Assembly (NCBI GenBank): GCA_964600075.1
Contig: CAZRIE010000036.1
Location: 1-37,016 of the forward strand
DNA from: CAZRIE01 sp964600075
GTDB lineage: Bacteria > Bacteroidota > Bacteroidia > Flavobacteriales > Flavobacteriaceae
Length of the DNA: 37,016 nt
Direction of reading: 5' to 3'
A program made the translations under genes and the position numbers. The notes under the pieces were generated by a model. The model ran no database searches. It had not been told where the DNA came from and worked only from the letters and a program-made list of their open reading frames with translations. Of this stretch, positions 1 through 8,157 are shown piece by piece. Position 1 is the stretch's first letter, and each line of letters begins with the position of its first letter.

Positions 1-48
1 AAAGCTGCATTTACTGCCTTTTTTTGTCTTGGTTCTTGGCTCTATTTT

Positions 49-909
49 CTATCCATTAAATGTGTTCTTTAAAAATTTAAGTCCTTCTGAGGCAAAATCA
101 TCCTGATTTTCCGCCAAGTTTTTCCAAATACAGACGGCACCGGCCAATTCCTTGATTTCGGGGGTAAAGCTTTCAATTACCACGGCTCCTTTATAATCAA
201 CATCTTCAAGACCTAATTGAAAATCGTTCCAAGGGGTGAGTCCCGTTCCTGGTACTCCACGGTGATTCTCGGAAACTTGAACATGAATCAATTTGTCTCC
301 CACCTTTTTTATGGCCTCGCGTATATTTTTCTCTTCAATGGTCATATGAAAACCGTCAAGCAATACCATAGCTTGTGAATGATTAATATCGTCAACCAAT
401 CGCATAACGTCTTCAGCGGTATTGACCATATCGGATTCAAATCGATTTAGAGGCTCAATAGCTATGTATGAACCGAAAGCCTGCGCCATTTCGCAGACCC
501 TTTTTAGGTTCTTGACCGCACGTTCCCATTCTATTTTTCGCTGTTCCTTCGAGACCATTCGGGCCTTTCCAACTGCGGAATACATAGGACCAGCAACAAA
601 ATCGACATTCCATTGATTGCAAAGCCCAAAACACTTTTCCAAATAGTTAAAACAAGTTTCATGTACCGTAGTATCTTCGTGGGTCAAATCTTTGGTCGGA
701 CCAAAAACCCCACAAACGGTTGGTTCTAAGCCATTCGCTACCAAAGCATTTCCAACGATATCAGCATCAATGAGGTCGGGGTCTTCTATGGGAATCTCTA
801 CGACATCAAAACCCAATGCCTTAATTTTTGGAAACAAAGAAATCGATTCGGTCGTGAACGGCGATTGCCAAAGCCAAGTGCTCACTCCGTATTTTATTTC
901 GTTTGCCAT
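49..909 (-). CDS. Sugar phosphate isomerase/epimerase (xylose isomerase-like TIM barrel)
   Basis: A 286-residue cytoplasmic protein without signal peptide, the usual length for the D-tagatose/D-psicose 3-epimerase-like branch of the AP-endonuclease-2/xylose-isomerase-like TIM-barrel superfamily. The start resembles the family (YGVSTWLWQSP), and the expected metal-binding and catalytic positions are visible: a glutamate in AIEPLNRFE, an aspartate and histidine in LLDGFHM, a histidine in HVQVSENHRG and a glutamate in VVIESF. Family members isomerise ketoses or keto-intermediates using a divalent metal. It is the last gene of a minus-strand run behind a ThuA/dehydrogenase lipoprotein and a glycoside hydrolase, so it probably handles a released or oxidised sugar in the cytoplasm. 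The exact substrate cannot be read from sequence. A 168-bp gap to the upstream gene leaves open its own promoter. Confidence 0.85.
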   Translation of the reverse strand: MANEIKYGVSTWLWQSPFTTESISLFPKIKALGFDVVEIPIEDPDLIDADIVGNALVANGLEPTVCGVFGPTKDLTHEDTTVHETCFNYLEKCFGLCNQWNVDFVAGPMYSAVGKARMVSKEQRKIEWERAVKNLKRVCEMAQAFGSYIAIEPLNRFESDMVNTAEDVMRLVDDINHSQAMVLLDGFHMTIEEKNIREAIKKVGDKLIHVQVSENHRGVPGTGLTPWNDFQLGLEDVDYKGAVVIESFTPEIKELAGAVCIWKNLAENQDDFASEGLKFLKNTFNG

Positions 910-999
910 GTTTTATGTTAGTAGTTTGTATTCGTGTTTAGGTTTCATTTGTGTATTGGTTCCTCTTTATTAAAATTTGCTGCCAGCGAGAACACCCCC

Positions 1000-1071
1000 C
1001 TGCCCCCTCAAAGGCGGAATCCAAATTTCAACCTTCGCACCTTGTATTTCGTACCTCGTACTTCATATTTA
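1000..1071. repeat. C-rich palindromic motif followed by degenerate 7-nt tandem repeat
   Basis: The gap between the epimerase and the ThuA gene holds a C-rich stretch (about 1003-1020, CCCCCCTGCCCCCTC, then AAAGGCGG) followed at 1037-1071 by period-7 units: GCACCTT, GTATTTC, GTACCTC, GTACTTC, ATATTTA. Three units match GTAYYTC exactly. This is directly visible. I recall similar C-rich and GTA-TTC motifs between genes in flavobacteria, but function and copy number here are unknown. Confidence 0.5.
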
Positions 1072-1077
1072 CAACTT

Positions 1078-4000
1078 TCATTCGACAACTTTCATAACCC
1101 CTTGCATAATGCGCCAATGCCCCGGAAAAGTGCAAATAAACGGATACTCACCGGGTTCCGTTGGAGCCATAAACCGCAGGATTACACTCTCCTCAGGATT
1201 CACGATAGCCGTGGCAAAAAGAACCTCGGGCATCTCAGGAATGTAATTTTTTTTCGCACCCGTAGGATCTAAAGCCATCTTATCTGCCGCCACCCCAACT
1301 TTCTCTTTTTGGCCTTTTTGGACAATGACCATATTATGTTGCATAAAATCGGTATTCTCAAAATTTATCGTGACCGGTTTCCCCGCCTCTACTACAAATT
1401 CGGAGATGTTATATTTTAGTTCATTGGTAACCGTACCGATATTAATTATTACCCCTGTTTCCAAAACATCGGAAGAAATATCGTTTACCGAACTGATTTT
1501 GCCGATGTAATTCGTCACAAAAGTTTCGGCAAGCTCTTCTCCGTTCAAAACCGGTAATTCGGAATCTATTGAAACAACCCGCTTCGCTATAAAATTCGGA
1601 TGTTCTTTTTGAAATGCCTTGACAAACCCTTTGATGTGTTTTGATGCCGCAATGTATACCCCTTGTGATAACCATTTATCGTGCTTTATTTTTTTCTCTT
1701 GGCTTAGGCCATAAAGTGTTTTTCCTATCTCGTCGGAAGGGTTTCGTTTAGAGAAATATAACAAGGCCGCCAATTGAACACCAGCATCATTATCATGCAA
1801 TGCCCCCGACAACTGTATCGCCTTATCAACTTTCGTGGTTTTCGGAAGTATTTGTATGGCAGCTTTACGAACAGCCGCGACCGGATGAAACAATGCTCCC
1901 CTAACAACCGCTGTGGCTTCTTGATTAGAAGATACCGCCCCCAGACCTTCAATCGTCCAAAGCGCATGTAAAGCACCTGGGTTCTGATCTAATGACTTCA
2001 TCGAACCATCGTTGACTAGCATATACAAGTGCTTTAATATATCGTCATTAGCACGTTCTATCAAAAGACGTTGCGCTATCATACGCCAAAACATATTGTT
2101 GTTAGTAAGCGCCTCTAACAATTTATCTGGATCTTCTTTGCTCAGAAAAAGACTGTCCTGTTTTTTATACGATTTGGGTACAACCCGCCAAATACGGCCA
2201 TGCGCCTTATCGCGCAAGGGATTGACATAGGCATTACCTGAACCATTTCTGGCATCAAAACCTCCACGATCCACACGTGGTGTCGGATTATGCTGCACGA
2301 TAAAATTGTACCAATCAGCAACCCAAACGGCACCATCAGGGCCAACTTTGGCCTCCACTGGAGAAACCCATTCATCGGAACCTGCGAACAGATTACCTCC
2401 ATCTTTCTCTAGATACCCTGCACCATCTCTCTCGATTTTTGCAACGTGCACTACCCCGCCCGTGGGCTCGCAAACAAAGGCAACCTTGTTCCAATACGAA
2501 CTAGGGTATTCGCGTGCCGTGTAGAAATGATGGCCAGCCGCTGCCGTAAATCCACCGAAAACATCGACCTGTCTATAATTCGCTGTAATAGGCTGCATAT
2601 CATAATGGCCATCGATTTTCAGACTTCCTTGAACTGTAATCCCTTCGACATTAGTAAAGTTAGGGTTAGGTATACCCATAAAAACACTATGTGTGTTGTT
2701 CGCCGTAGAGGCAAAAATGGAATTATCCTCCGTAAAACCTAATCCCCACGTATTGTTACTTGTATTGGTGAGAAATTCAAAATTCTCAAAAGCTGTATCG
2801 AAACGATACATGCCTTGACGAAATTTATGTTTCTTACCGAAAATAGTTCCTTCGAATCCTGAATATCCTAGAACTCCATAGATTTTATTATCTATACCAT
2901 ATTGAAGGTTTGAGGGGCCTGCATGCGTATCGTAAGTACCCCAACCATCGATTATCGTTTCCTTGATATCGGCCTTATCATCCCCATCGGTATCCTTTAA
3001 AAACAGAAAGACCGGGGCTTGTGAGATAATAATTCCGCCATTGGCAAACGTAAAGCTGGTAGGAATGTTCAAGTTGTCGGCAAAGACCGTAACCTTATCT
3101 GCCCTACCATCTCCATCGGTATCCTCAAGAATTTTTACACGATCGTCTCCAGAGCCCTTATCATCGCGAACGGTATTTGGGTAATCTACGGTCTCAATGA
3201 CCCAAAGACGTCCTTTTTCATCCCAATTCATCGCAATAGGATTAATGATGTCAGGTTCTGAGGCAAAAAGCTCTAAATCAAATCCCGCGGGCACCTGAAT
3301 TAACTTAGCAGATTCTTCAGGTGATAATGGCAATTGGTATTTTAAAGGTGGGTCACGCTTTTCGTAATTGGGAATGCCTACTCGTTCTTCATAGGCCAAC
3401 TTGGGAATGTTCTTTGAAAATTCCGCCCAATTACTTTTCACGTTGTCACTTACTGCCCATAAAATACCTTGCTTGACCAAATTCTGAAAACCGGGGTTTT
3501 CCCAAGTTCGCTCATCATGCCCATAAGCGGTATAAAACACTTTTCCTTCACCATGCCGTTTTACCCAAGTCCATGGTTCGCGGCATTCTCCTTCTATTCG
3601 CTCCATTAAAACTGTTATATCATCGGCAATTTTATCATGTACATAAGTTTCGTCCCAAGTGGAAAACGCTTCCACGGACTTCATAATCGGATGTTCTTTA
3701 TCGACAATCGTAGTGGTAAAAGTGCCTATTCCATGGCTGCTGAACTGACCTCCGACCAAATCGACATATTCAGGCGAATCATTGAAACAAAAACTCGCAC
3801 AATGTAAAGGGATAAATGCATGGCCTTCGGCCACATAATCCATTAAGGCTCTTTCTTGCTTGGGATGTCTACCTTCATGATTTGCATATATAATTACGCC
3901 ATCGTATAACGCTAAATTATTGGTGTTTAGGTCATCGACATTCTCTGTATAGGTTATATTGATACCATCTTTGGTTAAAGCGGAAGTCAAAATCGGGAAA

Positions 4001-4161
4001 TAGGCCCTTGAATTGTGATGTTCGATGGAATGGCCCAGAAAAAGGAGTTCGATACGTCTGGGGGAATCATCGAGATTTACTTTTTTTTGGTCGGATTTAC
4101 ATCCTACCAGAATAAGCATCGGAAAAAACAAACTAATGATTCTGGTCGCAATGGTTTTCAT
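1078..4161 (-). CDS. Lipoprotein fusion: ThuA + membrane-bound dehydrogenase-type propeller + HEAT + azurin-like copper domain
   Basis: A 1027-residue lipoprotein (signal with lipobox LVGC near residue 21). Domains in order: a ThuA-like glutamine-amidotransferase fold (about 35-245; LFLGHS, HEGRHP, PLHCASFCF, GHDERTW); a propeller of the PVC-type putative membrane-bound dehydrogenase family (about 285-650; FASEPDIINPIAMNWDEKG, repeated DTDGDGRAD-type calcium loops); a helical HEAT-like part (about 690-860); and a C-terminal cupredoxin (about 910-1027) with azurin-type ligands His in MQHNMV and Cys, His, Met in CTFPGHWRIM. No CxxCH haem motif is present, although many relatives end in a cytochrome c domain; here a type-1 copper site takes that place. 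Likely a periplasmic or outer-membrane-anchored sugar oxidase or sugar-binding enzyme passing electrons through copper. It lies 38 bp behind a glycoside hydrolase on the same strand. Substrate unknown. Confidence 0.85.
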   Translation of the reverse strand: MKTIATRIISLFFPMLILVGCKSDQKKVNLDDSPRRIELLFLGHSIEHHNSRAYFPILTSALTKDGINITYTENVDDLNTNNLALYDGVIIYANHEGRHPKQERALMDYVAEGHAFIPLHCASFCFNDSPEYVDLVGGQFSSHGIGTFTTTIVDKEHPIMKSVEAFSTWDETYVHDKIADDITVLMERIEGECREPWTWVKRHGEGKVFYTAYGHDERTWENPGFQNLVKQGILWAVSDNVKSNWAEFSKNIPKLAYEERVGIPNYEKRDPPLKYQLPLSPEESAKLIQVPAGFDLELFASEPDIINPIAMNWDEKGRLWVIETVDYPNTVRDDKGSGDDRVKILEDTDGDGRADKVTVFADNLNIPTSFTFANGGIIISQAPVFLFLKDTDGDDKADIKETIIDGWGTYDTHAGPSNLQYGIDNKIYGVLGYSGFEGTIFGKKHKFRQGMYRFDTAFENFEFLTNTSNNTWGLGFTEDNSIFASTANNTHSVFMGIPNPNFTNVEGITVQGSLKIDGHYDMQPITANYRQVDVFGGFTAAAGHHFYTAREYPSSYWNKVAFVCEPTGGVVHVAKIERDGAGYLEKDGGNLFAGSDEWVSPVEAKVGPDGAVWVADWYNFIVQHNPTPRVDRGGFDARNGSGNAYVNPLRDKAHGRIWRVVPKSYKKQDSLFLSKEDPDKLLEALTNNNMFWRMIAQRLLIERANDDILKHLYMLVNDGSMKSLDQNPGALHALWTIEGLGAVSSNQEATAVVRGALFHPVAAVRKAAIQILPKTTKVDKAIQLSGALHDNDAGVQLAALLYFSKRNPSDEIGKTLYGLSQEKKIKHDKWLSQGVYIAASKHIKGFVKAFQKEHPNFIAKRVVSIDSELPVLNGEELAETFVTNYIGKISSVNDISSDVLETGVIINIGTVTNELKYNISEFVVEAGKPVTINFENTDFMQHNMVIVQKGQKEKVGVAADKMALDPTGAKKNYIPEMPEVLFATAIVNPEESVILRFMAPTEPGEYPFICTFPGHWRIMQGVMKVVE

Positions 4162-4199
4162 ATATCGTTATCTTAATACCAATTTTCGCAATGCTTTAT

Positions 4200-5264
4200 T
4201 TATTGCTTGTTCAACTTCTTGATCAAGTTTACCTCGTCTTGCCGATAGGGCGTGCCATCTTTTCTAAACACTTCGTGAAACCATTCTACAGGTTCGCCGC
4301 CATCTTCGATAGGTGTATTCCAAGCATACTTGGTGTTCGATTTACCCGCGACCAAGCCCCAATTGATAGCTCCGATATTCTCCTTTTTAAGAAGCGGTAA
4401 TATGTTGGAAAACCTACTATTGTTAGTTCGAGCCATATACTCGGTACAGATCATCGGCCTGTTGTGTGTCTTCAAAAGATTGATGACATATTGGTGCTTT
4501 TCTGTATCCTCGTAATTATGGTAGGTAAGAATATCTGAGTTTTCAGCCTGAAAGGTGTTGAGCTCCACAAAATCCCATCGCCATAATCCCACCGTGAGCG
4601 GTTGGCTGGGGTTGACTGCCCTGCCCCACTGAAAAACCTTTTTTAAGAGTGGCATTGAAGTAGTGAACTTTCCTGTATTTCCAGGCTCGTTATACAAGTC
4701 CCACATCAATACGCGTTTGTCGTCGGCAAAGGTTTTCAAAATATCCTTTACATATACCTCTAAGGCTGGGTAACCTATTTCATCTTTATGCGCAGGGTCT
4801 CCCGGATCCTGAATCCAACCTGAATTATGAGTACCAGTTATAGGATCGGGCTGTTTGCCAATTTTTGGACTCTTGTTCCATACGTCGTCAAAAAACACGA
4901 ACATGGTTTTGATACGATGTTTGTCGGCAATGTCTAAATAGGTTTCCATTCGTTTTTTGAATCCTGCTGGATCGACCTTGTAGGCCAAACTATGCAGATA
5001 TACCCGCATAGTGTTGAAACCGATACCCTCGGCGTACCCCAATTCACGATCTATAGTTTCGGGGTCGAAAGTGTCTTCTTGCCACATTTCCAATTGATTG
5101 ATGGCCGTACTCGGATTAAAGTTGGCGCCTGTCATCCATTTATGCTCGCCGTACCACACACTAGCCTTTTCTGAAGACCATTTGTTTTTTTTTAGTAGGT
5201 TTTCTTGGGCGTTGACAAACCACACTACGAATAGTAAAAGTGCCGTGATTATGGATTTTTTCAT
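4200..5264 (-). CDS. Secreted glycoside hydrolase, cellulase-like TIM barrel (GH5/clan A type)
   Basis: A 354-residue protein with a clear signal peptide (hydrophobic residues 8-18, cleavage after VNA before Q20). The body is a GH5-like (clan GH-A) barrel: GANFNPSTA near 46-54, GFNTMRVYL near 82-90, the acid/base glutamate in DLYNEPGN (E193), a YHNYED segment, and the nucleophile glutamate in CTEYMAR (E275). Both catalytic carboxylates are present, so the enzyme is probably active on a beta-linked glycan. Homologues in Bacteroidota are often labelled 1,4-beta-xylanase or cellulase family hydrolase, but the sequence alone does not fix the linkage. It heads the minus-strand block with the ThuA/dehydrogenase lipoprotein 38 bp downstream and has an AraC regulator divergent 430 bp away. 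Confidence 0.85.
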   Translation of the reverse strand: MKKSIITALLLFVVWFVNAQENLLKKNKWSSEKASVWYGEHKWMTGANFNPSTAINQLEMWQEDTFDPETIDRELGYAEGIGFNTMRVYLHSLAYKVDPAGFKKRMETYLDIADKHRIKTMFVFFDDVWNKSPKIGKQPDPITGTHNSGWIQDPGDPAHKDEIGYPALEVYVKDILKTFADDKRVLMWDLYNEPGNTGKFTTSMPLLKKVFQWGRAVNPSQPLTVGLWRWDFVELNTFQAENSDILTYHNYEDTEKHQYVINLLKTHNRPMICTEYMARTNNSRFSNILPLLKKENIGAINWGLVAGKSNTKYAWNTPIEDGGEPVEWFHEVFRKDGTPYRQDEVNLIKKLNKQ

Positions 5265-5694
5265 GTTTTTATATTTTAAAGTTCAGCTTTTAGTTCAGAA
5301 TTACGGATAATTTGATAAAAGTACTGGTTTCTCTTGGTGCCATGGAAAGCGCATTCCTAATATCAATTGGAATCAAAACCCAAAATGATTCATTTTTGGC
5401 TTATCATTTCATAAAGGGAAAACACTGTGGCTCGGTAATTATACCCTATACATTTAATTTGCCGTCAGGTACTATTTCCATTTAATTCACGAAAACATGA
5501 TGGAGCCTTCTTATAGTCTTTTCCATATTCTGTATTGACTTCCTTCGATGTTCTTGAAAAAGACTATCAATTTTAAGGATTAAAAGCGTTAAAAATGAAC
5601 ACTCAACTATCCCATATTGACTGTATTATGACATAAAATTCAACTTTTAATGGTTTTATCGATAAATTAGTTCCACCAAAAGTCCATTTAAACA
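5265..5694. other. 430-bp divergent intergenic region without recognised gene
   Basis: AT-rich region between the start codons of the glycoside hydrolase (minus) and the AraC regulator (plus). It must carry the divergent promoters and any AraC operator. I found no full TTG-N19-TAnnTTTG match on either strand. One short inverted repeat (ATTCC at 5353-5357, GGAAT at 5369-5373) is too weak to call an operator. No coding remnant was recognised. Confidence 0.5.
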
Positions 5695-6561
5695 TTGAAA
5701 TCAGCCGTATACAAATCGCCAATTCCACATACCCATGCCTTTATAGTAAAAAGGCTCAAGGAGTCTGTTTTTGACCCTACATGGCATTTTCATTCGGAGT
5801 ATCAAATTTTTATTGTTCTAAGTGGAAAGGGCACGCGGTTCATAGGTGACAGCATAACTCCCTATCAGCAAGGCGATATCACATTTACCGGACCCAACCT
5901 ACCGCATCTCTGGAAAAGCGATATTGACCACGCCGAACAATCACCTTTCGAGACGTCTGAAGGTGTAGTGGTCTACTTCAACGAAAGTCTTATCGGAAGC
6001 CATCTGTTACAAAAAGAGGAAACCATAAAACTAAAACAGCTTTTCAAAAAAAGCTTGCGTGGCATAGAAATAACGGGAGCAACTGCAGGCCGAATTGAAA
6101 ACAAGTTGCTCAAGCTTCTTAAACTTGAAGGGTTTACCGGAGTATTGGAATTAATGGGTATTCTCGATCTGCTTTCCCAAAGTGATGATTTAAAAATTTT
6201 GGCAAGCCCAGGATATACGAACACCTTAAAAGAAGGTGATACCCAAAGAATGAATACCGTTTATGCCTATATAATGAAGCACTTTAAACAAAAAATCACC
6301 ATTACCGAATTGGCGGTGCTCACCAATATGACCCCTACTTCTTTTAGCCGTTATTTTAAGACCCATGCGAATAAAACATTTTCTGAATTTATTACTGAAA
6401 TACGCATCGGGCATGCATGTAAAATGCTAATCGATAAGAAGATGAACGCATCACAGGCATGTTATGCCAGTGGTTACCAAACCTTATCGAATTTCAATAA
6501 ACAATTTAAAGCATTGACCCAAAGAACGCCTACTGCCTATATAAAAGAATTCGCTTATTAA
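5695..6561 (+). CDS. AraC family transcriptional regulator (cupin sensor + HTH)
   Basis: A 288-residue regulator of normal AraC size. The N-terminal half is a cupin-like ligand-binding domain (HFHSEYQIFIVLSGKG near 32-47, DITFTGPNLPHLW near 62-74); the C-terminal 100 residues carry two helix-turn-helix units (ITELAVLTNMTPTSFSRYF and ASQACYASGYQTLSNFNKQF, with the typical FNKQFK..TQRTPTAY ending). The reading frame opens directly after a TAA at 5689-5691 and the first usable start is TTG at 5695; no ATG or GTG occurs in frame before the cupin motifs, so a TTG start is inferred. Divergent from the glycoside hydrolase block, it most likely controls that carbohydrate block in response to a sugar. 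Confidence 0.85.
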   Translation: MKSAVYKSPIPHTHAFIVKRLKESVFDPTWHFHSEYQIFIVLSGKGTRFIGDSITPYQQGDITFTGPNLPHLWKSDIDHAEQSPFETSEGVVVYFNESLIGSHLLQKEETIKLKQLFKKSLRGIEITGATAGRIENKLLKLLKLEGFTGVLELMGILDLLSQSDDLKILASPGYTNTLKEGDTQRMNTVYAYIMKHFKQKITITELAVLTNMTPTSFSRYFKTHANKTFSEFITEIRIGHACKMLIDKKMNASQACYASGYQTLSNFNKQFKALTQRTPTAYIKEFAY

Positions 6562-6602
6562 GTTCTTTAATTCGATTAGTTTATTTACCTAATTTCGCCC
6601 TG

Positions 6603-8153
6603 ATGGTCAAAAACCTACAATTGCGTTTATCGCTAAAAGAAGAGGCTCAAGAAGGAAGCTTAAAAAATAGGGCTGCCAAATACTTGGGGCTTTCGGAAAA
6701 CGAATTCTCCCTAAAGATTCTTCGGAAGTCTATCGATGCGCGTAAACCTGCCGTAGTCTTCAATTACAAATTGGCCGCTTTTATTGGGGAGGATGTACCC
6801 AAGCAATCCTATACTTTTAACTATAAAGACGTTTCTAAAGGAAAATCGATACATATCATTGGTTTTGGGCCGGCTGGTATGTGGGCGGCCCTTCGATGTT
6901 TAGAATTGGGCTACAAACCGATTGTGCTTGAGCGTGGCAAAAATGTTCAGGAACGAAGGCGGGACATAAAAGCCATCAACCAGGACCATATCGTTAACGA
7001 AGATTCTAATTATTGCTTTGGCGAAGGCGGTGCGGGCACCTATTCAGATGGCAAACTATACACCCGTAGTTTAAAACGTGGCGACGTCCGCCGTATTTTT
7101 GAAAGCTTGGTACACCACGGTGCAACCGAACAAATTCTCATCGATGCGCACCCCCATATCGGTACAAACAAGCTACCGAAAATCGTTCAAAACATTCGAG
7201 AAACCATATTAAAATACGGAGGGGAAGTACATTTCAACACTAAAGTAACAGATTTTATAATAAGCAATAACCAACTGAAATCCATTATTTTAGATGATTC
7301 AAAAGAACTCGAAGTTAATCGTGTAATTCTAGCCACTGGGCATTCTGCACGTGATATTTTTTATTTACTTGAAAAAAAGAAAATTGCCCTCAAAGCGAAG
7401 TCCTTCGCGATGGGTGTTCGGGTGGAACATCCGCAACAAATTATTGATTCTATTCAATATCACTGTTCGGGCAAACGAAACGAATTGCTTCCGGCAGCAG
7501 CCTATAGTTTGGTGCACCAAGTCAAAGGTCGCGGCGTGTATTCTTTCTGTATGTGCCCAGGTGGGTTTATTGTTCCGGCCGCAACAGCTCCTGGTGAGGT
7601 AGTCGTTAACGGAATGTCACCATCGAAACGCAACAATCAATTTGCCAATTCTGGAGTAGTAGTAGAAATTAATGTGGATGAGGATTTGTACAAGTATGAG
7701 AAGTTTGGCGAGCTACGGGGATTAGAATATCAAAAAGATTTGGAACGTTTGGCTTTTACTTCCGGTGGACGAACGCAAACCGCTCCTTCACAACGCCTTA
7801 CCGATTTTGTTGAAGGCAACTTATCTACAGACCTCAACCCTAGCTCATACCAACCTGGATTGAAATCCTCCCCTTTGCATTCTTTGCTTCCAAAGTTAAT
7901 CGGAAGTAGATTGCGGAAAGGCTTTGAAGAATTCGGAAAAAAAATGAAAGGCTATTATACCTCCGAGGCAAATATTGTTGGTGTAGAATCACGTACGTCA
8001 TCTCCGGTCACTATCCCAAGAAATGAAAATTTGGAGCATCCTGAAATCGAAGGCTTATATCCCTGTGGAGAAGGTGGTGGTTATGCTGGCGGTATTGTCT
8101 CGGCAGCTATGGACGGGGAAAGGTGTGCGGAGGCTGCGGTTGTAAATCTTTAA
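6603..8153 (+). CDS. NAD(P)/FAD-dependent dehydrogenase (COG2509-like)
   Basis: A 516-residue cytoplasmic flavoprotein. A small N-terminal domain (about 1-80) precedes the FAD-binding Rossmann motif IIGFGPAGMWAALRC with the acidic strand end VLERG. The family signature NYCFGEGGAGTYSDGKLYTR follows, and near the C-terminus come SRTSSPVTIPR and the FAD-contacting YPCGEGGGYAGGIVSAA. Length and architecture match the uncharacterised FAD-dependent dehydrogenase family COG2509, widespread in bacteria. Substrate and partner are not known. The ATG at 6603 begins the N-terminal domain and lies 41 bp after the AraC stop; it may be independently transcribed. The downstream gene is convergent with only 4 bp between the two stop codons. 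Confidence 0.8.
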   Translation: MVKNLQLRLSLKEEAQEGSLKNRAAKYLGLSENEFSLKILRKSIDARKPAVVFNYKLAAFIGEDVPKQSYTFNYKDVSKGKSIHIIGFGPAGMWAALRCLELGYKPIVLERGKNVQERRRDIKAINQDHIVNEDSNYCFGEGGAGTYSDGKLYTRSLKRGDVRRIFESLVHHGATEQILIDAHPHIGTNKLPKIVQNIRETILKYGGEVHFNTKVTDFIISNNQLKSIILDDSKELEVNRVILATGHSARDIFYLLEKKKIALKAKSFAMGVRVEHPQQIIDSIQYHCSGKRNELLPAAAYSLVHQVKGRGVYSFCMCPGGFIVPAATAPGEVVVNGMSPSKRNNQFANSGVVVEINVDEDLYKYEKFGELRGLEYQKDLERLAFTSGGRTQTAPSQRLTDFVEGNLSTDLNPSSYQPGLKSSPLHSLLPKLIGSRLRKGFEEFGKKMKGYYTSEANIVGVESRTSSPVTIPRNENLEHPEIEGLYPCGEGGGYAGGIVSAAMDGERCAEAAVVNL

Positions 8154-8157
8154 AATC

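Noticed and set aside
934..1272. Plus-strand open frames over the ThuA gene 3' end and repeat region
   Set aside because: They lie opposite a long, well-supported gene and cross the C-rich repeat; the translation has no recognisable features.
5353..5373. ATTCC/GGAAT inverted repeat as AraC operator
   Set aside because: Only 5-bp arms in an AT-rich region; expected by chance.
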